64,000 nucleotides of DNA. Origin: Trachythela sp. YZ-2020. Its lineage: Eukaryota > Cnidaria > Anthozoa > Malacalcyonacea > Clavulariidae. The translations under genes and the position numbers were made by a program. Location of the stretch: positions 5,923,001 to 5,987,000 of the forward strand of contig JADLSH010000358.1 of assembly GCA_016169945.1 (NCBI GenBank), written 5' to 3'. The notes under the pieces were generated by a model. The model had not been told where the DNA came from and ran no database searches. It saw nothing but the letters and a program-made list of their open reading frames with translations. Numbering within the stretch: position 1 is the first letter of the stretch; every line of letters begins with the position of its first letter. Shown here one piece after another: positions 33,500-45,503 of this stretch.

Positions 33500-34671
33500 T
33501 TATTCCTTATGCAACGGTATCCACTCCAAGAATCGCTCGTCGCCCTCGACAGAGCTCACAGTTCGCCTATTGGCTGCCACTTTAAAAAAAACAATTTTGT
33601 TTTCATTTCGAAAGCAATCACGGAGACGCAACTTGAATTCATTTCCCAATTCCTTTATAGTAGGAACTTTCAGCTGTTTGGAAGGATTACATTCAGTCAT
33701 CGAAAGATAGGCATTAAAAAGTGCTCTGAGGTAATTGTAGAAATCCCAAGAGTCGTCAACATATTCTAGGATACTAGGCTTTGGATGATCGTTTTCGAAG
33801 TTTGGATATCGCTTTACGTCTGCTTCAGCAATTTTCATCATTTTCGATTCCTTCGCCATAATGGGAGGGAAAAAATCTCCTGCCCACGTCAGTGTTTCTG
33901 TAATAATCGTGGCGCAAGTATTGCTGTGGTTCAACATCTCGGAACACAGCTTGAGTAAAACTGGAAGAATAATGTAATCCATCATGTTTGATGTTAAAAT
34001 TCGGTCATACAATGTATTCGTTTCTAGATGTTGTTTGATCTCCATGCAATCACACAGGACAATCTGAAAGCTGACTTGCTGTTTTGACAACTTTTCTTTG
34101 AATCTTCGTAAAATGCACTCGATATAATCACCAAACATCGTGACGAGGCAACTGGAATTCTTGAATTTCTTCGTCTGCAGGTAATCCCATCCGAAAAATG
34201 GCAGACCGTCCCATGGAACGCAATAAGAATAAGAGCCATCAACTGAGATTCCCTTATATCCAGTCAAGGTCGGATTCTCGGCAAATGCAGACATCTCTGT
34301 CTGAGTTCGTCGAAAGGCACCGTCTTCTATCCACTTTTTTGCTGAACTTACATGTTGTTTTGGAATAGTCTGGATATACGTCGGATCAAATCTGTACGTT
34401 GATTCCATTTTTCTCAAGATTTCAAGACGTTGCCTGAGAATCCAATCTGTTCTTTGCACGCGCAAACTCAGCCACTTTTTCCAAACGTGCTGAAACTTTT
34501 TTAAGTGGTTTTCTGCAATGTTAATCAGTCCAGCTGTTCCTGACTTCAGATCTTCTGAACTACGGATGTTGTTTAGCTCTTTAAGGGTCTTAATGAGATA
34601 TTTGTAGGTTGACTCACTCAGTGATATCGAGTACCACAGTTCTGTGATCATTTTTTCTACCTCTGAATCAC
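33500..34671 (-). CDS. MYND/DUF4470 gene C, exon 2
   Basis: An uninterrupted exon from a CTGCAG acceptor (34672) to a TAA. It starts DSEVEKMITELWYSISLSES and contains the family blocks AFAENPTLTG, LPFFGWDYLQTKKF, CLVTMFGDYIECILR, FQIVLCDCMEIKQHLE, YDRILTSNMMDYI, TIKELGNEFKLRLRDC and RFLEWIPL. Phase and length fit exon 1 at 49996-50593: together 1770 bases, or 589 residues. The intron would be 15.3 kb and is full of transposons, which is long but possible. The sequence is clearly a different subfamily from A and B. The 3' flank (33.2-33.5 kb) is shared with relic E at 62.6-62.9 kb. Confidence 0.82.
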
Positions 34672-35019
34672 CTGCAGGGAAAATAAAAGTTATAATAATT
34701 TTAAAATTATTTAACTGTAATTTGCGCCAGCGTTTTCACACATCGAGATACGGGAGCGGAGTGTATGGGCTCGGAAAGAAAAAAAATGACAATAAGCGCC
34801 AGAATAAGAATAAACAAAAATGGGGAAAAACGAAACTTCTCACGGTGCCCAATTATATTGGTAAAGCTTCCTGCAGCTGAAAGGTTATAGGAACAAGCCG
34901 TCTAGTCTTTACATGCCAGTGGAGGAAACGGCCGAATTTCAGTTCCCGAAGATCTCTTGAAATACAACGCTCACGTGATAAGCGTTGAATTAGTAACCTT
35001 GAATTGGTAGATTTTCTCA

Positions 35020-37002
35020 TAGTCTAGGACCTGTATAGGAGTTTGTATGCGTTTCATTTACCACAGGCAATCTCAACTGTTTTAGGGTAAAATGACCATG
35101 GCGGTGCGAAAACCTGAATCCGGGACGAAAGTCCTGAAAATGACCCCACCCTGAAACGGCAGTGCCGACATAGCTCTAATTTCGGAAAAGCAAAAGCGAC
35201 AGCCTTTCTGAAGTGCTTATAGTGTTTAGAAGGGTTGCTTTTAGGGGTGGTTATTGGAAGGAAAAATTTGTCTAAGTATAATATTTTACAAGAAAATGAC
35301 CATGCACCACCCCAGGTCAACTGCTAATTATCCATGAAATAACTAATATACCTGGCAGAGATTAAATTTTCTTATTTCCTAACAATTTTTATCATGGGAT
35401 GAAAAACTATGCTTAATTTAATATAATTATTGTAGATTTCATAAGGATTGACATTGTTTTGTTTAAATATAATACATTTTATTTCACTTACCCCCCACCA
35501 AAACACGATTTCAGGCATATTTTGCCGTCTTGTTTGCTTTTTATAGCCGAGTCTCACAAGTATCATCCAATTGTTGTACTTTTACATAATGATAGATGGC
35601 TAAAAAAAATTTCAACCAAGTTTCGTCAAGTTTTGAAGCAGTGCAGTGTATTTTATCTTCGATGTTGTGTCCTTCGATATTTCGTCAAATATGCCGCCAT
35701 TGCAAGCCTCGCAGCTTCTCTGCCCGATGAATGCCACTTCTTCGTCTTCATATGTATTAGATTATAGTATCCAAGAGTACTTCATTGTAGAATAGTCCCA
35801 ATCGAAAAATTGAAAACATTAGTTGCACTTGAAAGGAAAAAACCTCCCATAACACATTTAGGATCAGAATCCAAAACACAAGTTTAAAAATAATTTGAAA
35901 GTCACGCGCAATCTTCGCGAGAACTCCTCGTGGGCTACTTGACAGGGGGGCAAATATTTTCACGAAACGCTTGGTTCGCCACCACAGAACCCAAGTAAAT
36001 ATATTATATTTATTGTATTTTTATGATTTATGATAAAAACAATAGATTAACATTTATCATAAATCATAAAAATACAGTAAATATAATATATTTACTTGGG
36101 TTCTGTGGTGGCGAACAAACGTTTCGTGAAAATACTGCCCCCCCTGTCAAGTAGCCCACGAGGAGTTTTCGCGTGACTTTCAAATTATTTTTAAACTTGT
36201 GTTTTTGATTCTGATCCTAATTGTGTTGTGGGAAGTTTTTTCCTTTCAAGTGCAACTAATGTTTTCAATTTTTCGATTGGGACTATTCTACAATGAAGTA
36301 CTCTTGGATACTATAATCTAAATACATATGAAGACGAAGAAGTGGCATTTATCGGGCAGAGAAGCTGCGAGGCTTGCAATGGCGGCATATTTGACGAAAT
36401 ATCGAAGGACACAACATCGAAGATAAATACACTGCACTGCTTCAAAACTTGACGAAACTTGGTTGAAATCTTTTTTAGCCATCTATCATTATGTAAAAGT
36501 ACAACAATTGGATGATACTTGCAAGACTCGGCCATAAAAAGCAAACAAGACGGCAAAGTATGGCTGAAATCGTGTTTTGGTGGGGGTAAGTGAAATAAAA
36601 TGTATTATATTTAAACAAAACAATTTAGGAAATAAGAAAATTTAATCTCTGCCAGGTATATTAGTTATTTCATGCATAATTAGCAGTTGACCTGGGGTGG
36701 TGCATGGTCATTTTCTTGTAGAATATTATACTTAGACAAATTTTTCCTTCCAATAACCACCCCTAAAAGCAACCCTTCTAAACACTATAAGCACTTCAGA
36801 AAGGCTGTCGCTTTTGCTTTTCAGAAATTAGAGCTATGTCGGCACTGCCGTTTCAGGACGGGGTCATTTTCAGGACTTTCGTCCCGGATTCAGGTTTTCG
36901 CACATATGCCATGTTGACTGCCATGGTCATTTTACCCTAAAACAGTTGAGATTGCCTGTGGTAAATGAAACGCATACAAACTCCTATACAGGTCCTAGAC
37001 TA
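35020..37002. mobile_element. 1983-bp foldback element
   Basis: Two arms of roughly 980 bases are inverted copies with a centre near 36.03 kb (an AATCATAAAAATAC-type stem). The outermost sequence is TAGTCTAGGACCTGTATAGG on the left and its complement on the right, and TCA lies on both sides (35017-35019 and 37003-37005). Arm identity looks high. No transposase frame is present; open frames in the arms mirror each other. It lies in the intron of gene C. The superfamily is unknown, and the 3-base duplication is only weak evidence. Confidence 0.7.
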
Positions 37003-37913
37003 TCAAGAAAGTCGTTACCCTGAATAATGTTATATAGAACTATTCGAATATCGCTTAAACTTTTTTCGGAAATTTCCTGAAAAACCTCGAATAGCTCATA
37101 TTAAAGTAAGGCCCCAATTACACGATACCGCAGATTCACTTGCCACGATATCGGATTTAACAGTTTCAGGATTCCCTCAAGGCGCAACACTTGAAGTTGG
37201 GATATGATAAAATAAAACGAAAACATAAAGGCCAACATTACTCCTGATCGGTATAAGTTGATGTTGTGACAAGCGAATCCTGTGTTGTGTGACTGGGGCC
37301 AAAATAGGACCGAATTGCATTAGATATTCTGAATTGTATTCGATTACCTAGTGGCAATGATTTTCGTAAAAGCTTGTCAAATGTCGCTTGTTATAACTGG
37401 TGTTCCGGCGTCAATTAAAGTGTGTCAATATGCCAGTATCAAACACGGTAAGGCGGGCTCAGAGTAAGGCGTGACGAGGCAAAGCAAAGATGTCTTCTCA
37501 GCAAGTGAATTATGCAGGCAAATCTATTGATTTGTCTGTCTTGATTATGGCCTGACATATCTGATCATGATTTGCTTTAGAGTTTAAGAGGAGATTTTTT
37601 AGAAACTCGCGTATTCTTTGTCAAAAACGCTCAAAACTTAGTAAACAGGCTTTTGTTTTTACATTACGTAATTGTCCGGTTGCTCTGGAAATCAATGTGG
37701 AAATCACAAGATGGTTCATGGGAATATGGGATGAGTGTTTGCCTTCGAATTTATAGTTGTAAAAGACTGCAAATATTGATGTAAATACAATTTGAGGATG
37801 TCAACAAGAAAGAGTATTACAATATAGGGACACTGGATATATTCTGTATTGTTTTTAATCGGTTAGTTCCAAAAGAATGGCGATCACGCATTCATGCGTA
37901 ATTGTTGAACCTC

Positions 37914-38162
37914 CTACTGAAATTTTATCGCATGCACACGTTTATGGCCATTATAAACAACGCGTTGATGCTCTCCAGGGCGACAGATAGGTCGTACAGC
38001 GCCGTCCACAAATCCCCAACAGTTGTCTAATGCCGCACTAGCAGCATGAATAGCGTTTGCGTATTCTTGTAAACGTTGAGGATGAAGCCATGGTTGATTA
38101 AAGTCTTGCAGAAGATAGCCGTGCATGTCGAAAATAAAGTCACGATCAATAAAGGCGATCAC
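37914..38162 (-). pseudogene. duplicated Harbinger transposase fragment
   Basis: About 80 codons (FDMHGYLLQDFNQPWLHP ... NCWGFVDGAVRPICRPGEHQ ... GHKRVHAIKFQ) duplicate the middle of the transposase at 39.17-39.40 kb with few changes. Short flanking pieces (GCGATCACGCATTCATGC) are repeated at 37880 and 38155, suggesting a local rearrangement. It ends right after the first catalytic Asp region and cannot be functional alone. Confidence 0.8.
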
Positions 38163-38698
38163 GCATTCATGCTCGCAGGATATACTTTACTATACCATAA
38201 TGTACTACAATTCTAATTAGCTTGAAAATATTCTTGTAATGTAGGAGGTTCAACTTGAAAATAGGAACTAGTAGTTGAACCATAAAGGCAGGTAAGAGCA
38301 TTTCTCAACAGGGCACACACAGAATACATCTTGCCAATAGCACTCAATCCAATCTTTAAATTCTTTTTAAAATTATTATTATTAAAATAATTGGTGATGT
38401 CACCAAAAACCCATTCTACACCAACTCGCACAGAACTCATCGATTGGTTGAACTCAGCTTCTCTGGGTGTAAGGTTAGCATGCTGGTAGGGTTTCTGAAG
38501 ATGTCTTCGTAAGGGGTAGGCAGGGTCACCATAAATACAGAGGGGGTGACCACCAAGCGGGGTGTTTGAATGCTGCTCCAGTTCATCCAAAAGACCAGAC
38601 ATCCTCAACATCCCAGCATCATGTCTTTTTCCTTCTAGAAGTAACAGCATGAAAAACATTCATAAACTATAAATATTCATCATGAAGGACTATACCAT

Positions 38699-39021
38699 AA
38701 ATATCAGAATGCTGTTTTTTTAGGGTTTGTATTCCAAGTGAGTATATATACACTTTAAGACCTGACCAGGAACGACTGCAAAAAATATGCAGCACAAGGT
38801 CCTCTGGTAGGAATTGAACCCATGGCCCTGCGATTCCGGTGCAGCGCTCTAACCAACTGAGCTACAGAGGCCAGCTGTTGAGCTGTAACCGTAAGTTCAT
38901 GTATATATAGGTGATCGGGTGTGCGGGTTGCGACTCTTTTGCAGTCGTTCCTGGTCAGGTCTTAAAGGGTATATATACTCACTTGGAATACAAACCCTAA
39001 AAAAACAGCATTCTGATATTA
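38699..39021. mobile_element. MITE with about 85-bp inverted ends and a tRNA-like core
   Basis: Both ends carry an inverted copy of a block starting ATATCAGAATGCTGTTTTTT and running through GGGTTTGTATTCCAAGTGAG and GACCTGACCAGGAACGACTG. The core between them holds a tRNA-like sequence. The element lies within the intron of Harbinger transposase copy 2, explaining its position between the two coding parts. No reliable target duplication was seen. Confidence 0.78.
38799..38872 (-). tRNA. tRNA-like sequence inside a MITE
   Basis: A 74-base cloverleaf-like sequence. The acceptor arm is GGCCTCT / AGAGGAC with one mismatch. The D arm and A box are TAGCTCAGTTGGTTAGAGC. The anticodon stem is CTGC/GCAG with an additional mismatch, and the B box GGGTTCAATTCC is perfect. 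The anticodon loop (ACCGGAATC) lacks the usual T33, so it is probably a tRNA-derived pol III promoter unit and not a working tRNA gene. Confidence 0.5.
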
Positions 39022-40268
39022 ATTATAGTAACCAGATCATTATACCACAAATATGAGTAAGAAAAAATATAAATATAATACAGTTAAAATAAAAGCAAAA
39101 GAAAATAATTCTACCTATTGGGCCATAAAGATTTGCCACAAGACCATTAGGTGCAACCACTGACTGAAATTTTATCGCATGCACACGTTTATGGCCATTA
39201 TAAACAACGCGTTGATGCTCTCCAGGGCGACAGATAGGTCGTACAGTGCCGTCCACAAATCCCCAACAGTTGTCTAATGCCGCACCAGCAGCATGAATAG
39301 CGTTTGCGTATTCTTGTAAACGTCGAGGATGAAGCCATGGTTGATTAAAGTCTTGCAGAAGATAGCCGTGCATGTCGAAAATAAAGTCAGTTACCTCCGA
39401 GGTAATCAAACAGAGCGACCAAATCGAGGGATCATATCGGTGTATCGGCAAGGGTACGCAAAACGTCGTAAAACTACACATAAGCCCTCCATTCCTGTTG
39501 CTACTGTTCTGTTAGGGCAAACAAAACGATCCGGAATACTTAATAACGCTTCTGCCAAGAGGGGAAGATCCTCCAAACTAACTCTGAAATCGGCTTTGCA
39601 CTCGTCGTTCGTCATGTTTTGAAGTTGAGTTTCAACTTTTTCATACTCCCAGTATTGAAATTCAGGTGATTTATTGCTGGTCGTTCATATACAGCAGCAA
39701 ACTCCCATTCGTCAATAACATCATTTACAAAAAGGGCTGCAGCTGCATCAAGAAGTGATTTATTGCTAATAGCCATACGAATATTGTTGTCATGTAGTCG
39801 TTGACTCGTTGTCACAATTGTTGTTTGTTTACTGCTAAATCAACATTTGAACGGAAACGAGTACGACTACGACATCCTCGCGCCAGGACGCACGCGGTCA
39901 AATCTCGTACTCGTACTCGTAGCCGCTGCTAAAACTCTCTAATGACGAGAACCGGGAGTAAACATTAATTGTTTTGTTTTTAATTTCAAATGGCGGAAAC
40001 CGGAAGTAAATATTAATTGCGATGTCTGCTAGCTCTGCCGCCTACTTTCTTAAATGCGCCTGCTACTTTCAAAAATAATGAAACCCCTGGGGTCATAACC
40101 TGGTCCTGAATAGCCTGCGAGCAGGCTAGATCTGGCCAACGTTGGAATCATTTTGGCTATATTTTATGAAAAGCTGTGTGATTATGTTTTATGCTTTTGT
40201 TGAAAAAAAAACATTAAATTGTCATATATATATATATATCTGGTAAATTATTATGAATTTGCCATCTG

Positions 40269-40416
40269 GGGCCGGTTGTATAAAAAAGTAGTTAAAGTTA
40301 ACTATAGTTAGTGCGAAAATTAACCAATCAGAATCGCGAATTTTACAGTTAACTACTATTTAACTTAAAAAACGGGTAGTTAAAATGTAGTAAAAACACT
40401 TTTATACAACCGGCCC
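40269..40416. mobile_element. 148-bp Harbinger-type MITE
   Basis: Inverted ends GGGCCGGTTGTATAAAA / TTTTATACAACCGGCCC lie between CTG (40266-40268) and CAG (40417-40419). The terminal GGGCCGGTTGT matches that of the 8.5-kb Harbinger at 19329, and the flanking triplets are the same CTG/CAG pair. Inner inverted blocks with GTTAACT follow. It could be mobilised by that element's transposase. Confidence 0.82.
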
Positions 40417-40429
40417 CAGTACAACAAGT

Positions 40430-42236
40430 GGGAGTATGTATTCTCCTGCCAGAATTGACCCCTGTCTATAATAAGCACTGATCTGAAAATATAGTACCTG
40501 GATCGAGCTTCTATACCTATGAAAATTGAAGCCAGTTTTAGTCTTTTAGATTTGGCGGCCATATTGGAGGGACCACCAATGGCCGTCGTACAAGGAGTGC
40601 AGTACGAGGAGATATTTTCAATTTGCGGTGTGTTGGGCGATGGAATTATTGAAGTTTAATTGGAAATATGTAAAGGAGTTGGTATATTGTTAAAAGTCGC
40701 CGATTTGGTTTGAATTCGGGCGTTTCTCAGCGAAAAAACTGTTCGCGTATGTATGTTGTTGTCAGCCATGAGCGAGCATATTCATGTGAAACATTTGGAA
40801 TATATCGCCGTACTGTGCCTCTCGGCGTAGTAATCAAATAAATTACAAGAAAGAAGACAGTTCCACATGTGAAAATAACACTGGGCAAATAGTGATGGTG
40901 AAAGATCGGCCTTAAAACGGGTTTTTGTGACGATTAAATTCGACGAACTTTGCGTGTTGTAGATACAACAATTAACAATTGATTGTTGCCCGGACGTTGT
41001 TCATACTTGTATAAAATACGACAGTATATTTAATAGGTCATTGTTTGCAATAAATAGAAAGTACTTATGCTGTTATGCATTTTTTCTTACATTCACTAAA
41101 TTTAATACACTGGTCAGATTGATAGAATTCGTCAGAATGTTCCACTACAAGGGTTGCACTGCCAATAGTTGGATTGCAATAAATGCCACAACAGCATACA
41201 TAGGGCAGCTTGGGCGACAAGTACAAAATATATTGTTCACACTGTATGCACCATGTTACTAACCCAATAAAGTGCATCACAAATTTTTCTACTGTGTCTC
41301 AAGAGATTGATTACAGGTCATCCATATAAAGCATCTGTGGCATTTAGCTTCCTTATGAATTAAATGAACAATTTATTTACAACATGTATTTTAAGCTTGA
41401 ATCTGTATAGAGGAAGCAGGGGTGGTGCTAGTGGGGAATACATGCTCTGTTGGGAACCCCAGGCTCCTTTGGGGAAACACTCCAATATATCAGGGATTGT
41501 CATATTCAGTTACTGTATTTGAGCTACAAACCATATAATATGCATTATGTCTTGGTTCAAAAATTAATCGACTCCCTTTCCAGAATCTGAAATTTAAATT
41601 ATTTTTCAGTATCCATTCCAACTGAGTTACCCATTCCTGACCCATCTCACTGTTACAAGTAACAATAACAACATAAGACACAACAGTCAACAACTAGACA
41701 CTAAATAAGTTGGTATCATGATACACTAAGATGCATATAAACCTTAAGCAAACTTCTATGCACTTGACTTTAATGTTGATTAAAGAGATTTAATGTTATA
41801 CCAATGTTTGAAATTTTGTAGTATCCAGTCAGGATACAAGTCATTCACTATTTAGTATCCAACACCAAATTTTAGTATTTTGTGGATATCAGGATACTGC
41901 AAATTTCAGACCTTGCTTAAAAGGATGGCCTAATATATTTACCCCCTGTTTTTTTCCTGTGCCAAGGAATTAATGACACCATAGCTGACAAGTAGATCAG
42001 GAACCTAATGGTATAAATCTAGTTTAAAGACATATTAAAAATAAATTTGAACATTTCTCAATGAGAGAGAACGTTTACACAGCGCAAATTGAAAATACTT
42101 CCTTCAAATTGCTTGGACCTACGACGGCCATTGGTGGTCACTCCAATATAGCCGCCAAATCTGGCTTCAATTTTCATATAAGGTATAGAAGCTCGATCCA
42201 GGTACTATATTTTCAGATCAGTGATGTACTCCCATG
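40430..42236. repeat. 1.8-kb inverted-repeat element of unknown type
   Basis: Arms of about 170-200 bases are inverted. Blocks CACTGATCTGAAAATATAG, CTGGATCGAGCTTCTATACC and GGCCATTGGTGG appear in reverse complement at 42.08-42.23 kb. The left arm has about 35 extra bases near 40.44-40.48 kb. The interior (40.65-42.07 kb) has no recognisable gene. No clear target duplication was found. Confidence 0.55.
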
Positions 42237-45160
42237 ACATTTCATAGAATGCCAACAAAGTAAACAATGCTTACAAATATTTGTGTATTTCAATTTACAC
42301 AAGTGATATTTTTCATTAAAAAAAATCAAGCACTGGCTAAACATGCATCAATAGTTCCTCATTTAGTAATAGTTAATCTTTATGGTCAAGTGAGATTCCA
42401 TATTGCACCTAACTCTCAAAACTTTAATTGACAACTGATATTTATTATAACAAATAGTATTATTACAGAATTGTCTTTTTCAATAAACTAAGATAATCAC
42501 TTAAAAGCTACCAATCTGATTTTTTATATAAACAGAGAGTAATTTGCAGCAGCTTAGAAGTTGTGGTACCACTGTTGATAGATAAAGCTCTTCACACATC
42601 ACTTTTGCTTCGTAGGATGACATTTCAAACACCTAAAGAGAATAATATAGTATGATAAAGATACAAGACAACTTTCAGGTTCAACCCGGAATACAGTTTA
42701 AATCAATTCTGTTGGAATCACATTGGTGATTGGGGGGGGGGGGGGGGATAAGCTGATTTAATTGGCCTAAAGAAGAAAAGCAAGTTCATCTATAATGATT
42801 ACTGAAAGACTTTCAGGAATAGACTCATGGCATGCATGTGTATATCTCAGAGTAGTCTAATTTTTAGAGTTGGTATACAGTAGGCCTATAGGTATGTTGC
42901 ATACTGTGGTGCTATGAAAACAATTTTTCAGTTAAGCATTAATTTCTCGTGTTAATATTATCTCAGATTGCTATTCGGAATAGTAGTATAATAACAAACA
43001 GGGTCACATTGCAAATTGATGGGTGATTATTATATAATTTTCCATGTAACTGTTTTGTAGACATATCATGGTATTTTGTAAAAATATCAATTAATAGTCA
43101 ACTCCTTATTGTTGTTGCCATTGCAATCTTCCATTCAAATTTTATCATGTACTGGTACTATAAAAACTGTTGGATCACTTTTTGACATGATCATTAACAG
43201 TGGTTGTTCACAGATTTTCAGAAGTCCATATATGTATTTCTTAGCAGATAATCAAACAACGTTGAGCCACCTTAATAGACTATCATGCAAAGAAATAAGG
43301 AATGCCACTGAAAATTGCCAAATTCCTCGAGGACCATCCCCTCGATTTTTTTCAAAGCAAACTCATTTTGACACTTCACGTCTAAATTTTAAGTTAACAA
43401 TAAGTTTAAGCTGCGTGTGATAATTATACACATTTCTTTGGGCTCATTTTGCAAATTTCAATCAATATTTCATGATAAAAATATAAATATCTCTTTGCTG
43501 ATATTTGCTCTAGTTATATTTCACATTTTAGTACAACTATTAGGATCTCTGTAGGTTAATGTGTATCTATTTTGAAGGATAACAATGAATTTTGCTATTT
43601 TAAAGCAAAAATGACAAGATATATCATTTTTTGTAAAATGGTAACAAATTAGAAGACCTGAAGTTAAAACTTAAAAAATATCTCGAGGACCATCCCTACG
43701 GATTTGTATGGGAAATAGCATGGTTCGAGAAGTATTAATGAAAATTGCACACGTGTTTGGCGAAATATTTGTAATACCGTGAGTGCGAAGTACGAGCGGT
43801 ATTACGAATATTTCGCCAAACACAAGTGCAATTTTTCATTAATACTTCGAGAACAAGTGCTATTTCGTATTAATATTATTATTAACAATTTGACGAGAAC
43901 TTGGTTACAAATATTTGCTCAATACTTTGCTCAATTTTTACTAGGGGTATTTGGGAGAAAATACCACATGTGGTATTTTCTCCCAAATACCCATAGTAAA
44001 AAGAATTAAGAGAACATTTTGATGTTCTTAGCCAATCAGAAACGAGGAAAATTGTTAATAATGATATTACCTTCAAAATCTGTAGTTTTAGACTTTAATA
44101 CCATAACTAAATGTTGTTTCGAGCTTACAACTGGAGGACCAATATCTTAGAAGAACTATTGCATTATTATAGAGTTTCTATTAATCAGAAGTCAGTATAA
44201 AAATGGGCCATTTATATGACATGACAATTAAAAATGGAAAATATTTACTTAATCACACTTTGAAGAGGTGTTAATTTACATTATATTGTATTTAAGAGTA
44301 CCCTAGCTAAGTAAGTATAAGAAAATAACTAAGATTTATGACAAAATTTCGTATGAAAATGAACAAAATATACATCGAATTCATAGTCAACGGGTTAGAA
44401 ACCAAAACAAAGTACTTTCAGAGTTTCAGGAAGTAAATGACCGCTAATAAAATATCAAGTTACAAAGATGAGACAAGTTTAACAGAGCTACATATACTGG
44501 TCAAATATTGTCTTTTTAAAAGAAATTCGGTATGAAATAAGATAGTGTAATGTGAAAACAGAGTAGGCAAAGTTGTCATACCTGGGAGTCTTCTGTTGTC
44601 GAACATCACTCCTCCACAAATTGAACGAACTTGTTTCATTCTTTAATCACTGTGGAATGCTTGTAGAAACTTCGGATTCACTAATAGTGTTATGAAGACT
44701 TCATTTGAGTAGTTTTTACTCGAAATTTAGTCAACAATTCATCGATTGAATGTTTTATACACCTGCCATTATAGTAAACACAGCAAATTCCTTCATTTTC
44801 GCGCAAAGGATGACGGTATTTTTGAGCGCCAGTTTCTCGATTCACTAAAAAATCTCCTCTTAATATCATTTAAAACTAAAAAATACATTGGCAATTTTTC
44901 TGAAAATTGGTGTATTATTACCCAGCTGTACGAGTATTTCACTTGTTGGACAATACTGACTTTGATATTTGGCCTTGCCTCGCGGCGAAACTGTATAGTT
45001 TTTTTTTTCAAAACTACTCTATATCTATGATAGTTAATACTATAAAAGTATAAGTCTGTTTGTGTCACACGACTCGTCCACTATATAACTAACTTAATAT
45101 CAACTCGAAAATGTTGCTAAATTTAGTGTTTGTATAATTTGATGTGCATGTCTGTCTAAC
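42237..45160. other. intron/intergenic stretch without a gene
   Basis: No supported coding region is present. Two strong hairpins stand out: a 165-base palindrome at 43705-43872 around GCGAAATATTTGTAATACC / GGTATTACGAATATTTCGC, and a perfect-looking stem at 43944-43995 (GTATTTGGGAGAAAATACC and its complement). A run of 16 G residues lies at 42732-42747. Confidence 0.55.
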
Positions 45161-45503
45161 CATAGTTATAGAGAGGGCTGGTTTGGAAGCTTCATCAAAG
45201 TACAATATAACTCATTATATATGTTATTGTCCAGGTTTATGCAAAAATGTAGTCCTTCATTATCACGTGTGTATTGTATTTTCACACAAACAACCAATAG
45301 CAATGTTTTGGTTTATTTACCCATCCGTAACTTAAACAATTGCCCAGTTTTGACATGGTTATTGGTTGTTTAGGTGAAAATACAATACACACGTGACGAC
45401 GAAGGACTAAATTTTTGCATAAACCTAAACCAACATAGATAATAGTAATGAGTTTCATTGTACTTTCGTGAAGCTTCCAAACCAGCCCTCTCTACTAACT
45501 ATG
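45161..45503. mobile_element. P-like MITE with 7-base target duplication
   Basis: The ends CATAGTTATAGAGAGGGCTG and the inverted CATAGTTAGTAGAGAGGGCT continue through GGTTTGGAAGCTTC. GTCTAAC is present at 45154-45160 and 45504-45510. The ends resemble those of the 3.3-kb element starting at 46417 (CATAGTTAATAGAGACAGGG), which also has a 7-base duplication. The interior is an almost complete palindrome with ACGTGTGTATTGTATTTTCA blocks. Confidence 0.8.

Larger units (their letters stand above)
38213..39815 (-). pseudogene. Harbinger DDE transposase copy 2, frameshifted, with an intron
   Basis: Segments in order: LLDAAAALFVNDVIDEWEF (39.8 kb), DECKADFRVSLEDLPLL and LRRFAYPCRYTDMIPRFGR (39.4-39.6), NCWGFVDGTVRPIC with the first Asp and GHKRVHAIKFQSVVAPNGL (39.1-39.4), then EGKRHDAGML, CIYGDPAYPLRRHL with the second Asp, and VGVEWVFGDI with the Glu (38.2-38.64). 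Between 39.11 and 38.64 kb an intron fits (donor ATAG|GTAGAA, acceptor TTCTAG) and joins GPI to EGKRHD. Frame changes near 39610 and 39400 break the N-terminal part. It is related to the intact transposase at 9748-10821. No matching TIRs were found. Confidence 0.82.

Noticed and set aside
42732..42747. Run of 16 G residues as a regulatory G-quadruplex
   Set aside because: A single homopolymer in an intron; more likely simple slippage or a sequencing feature.
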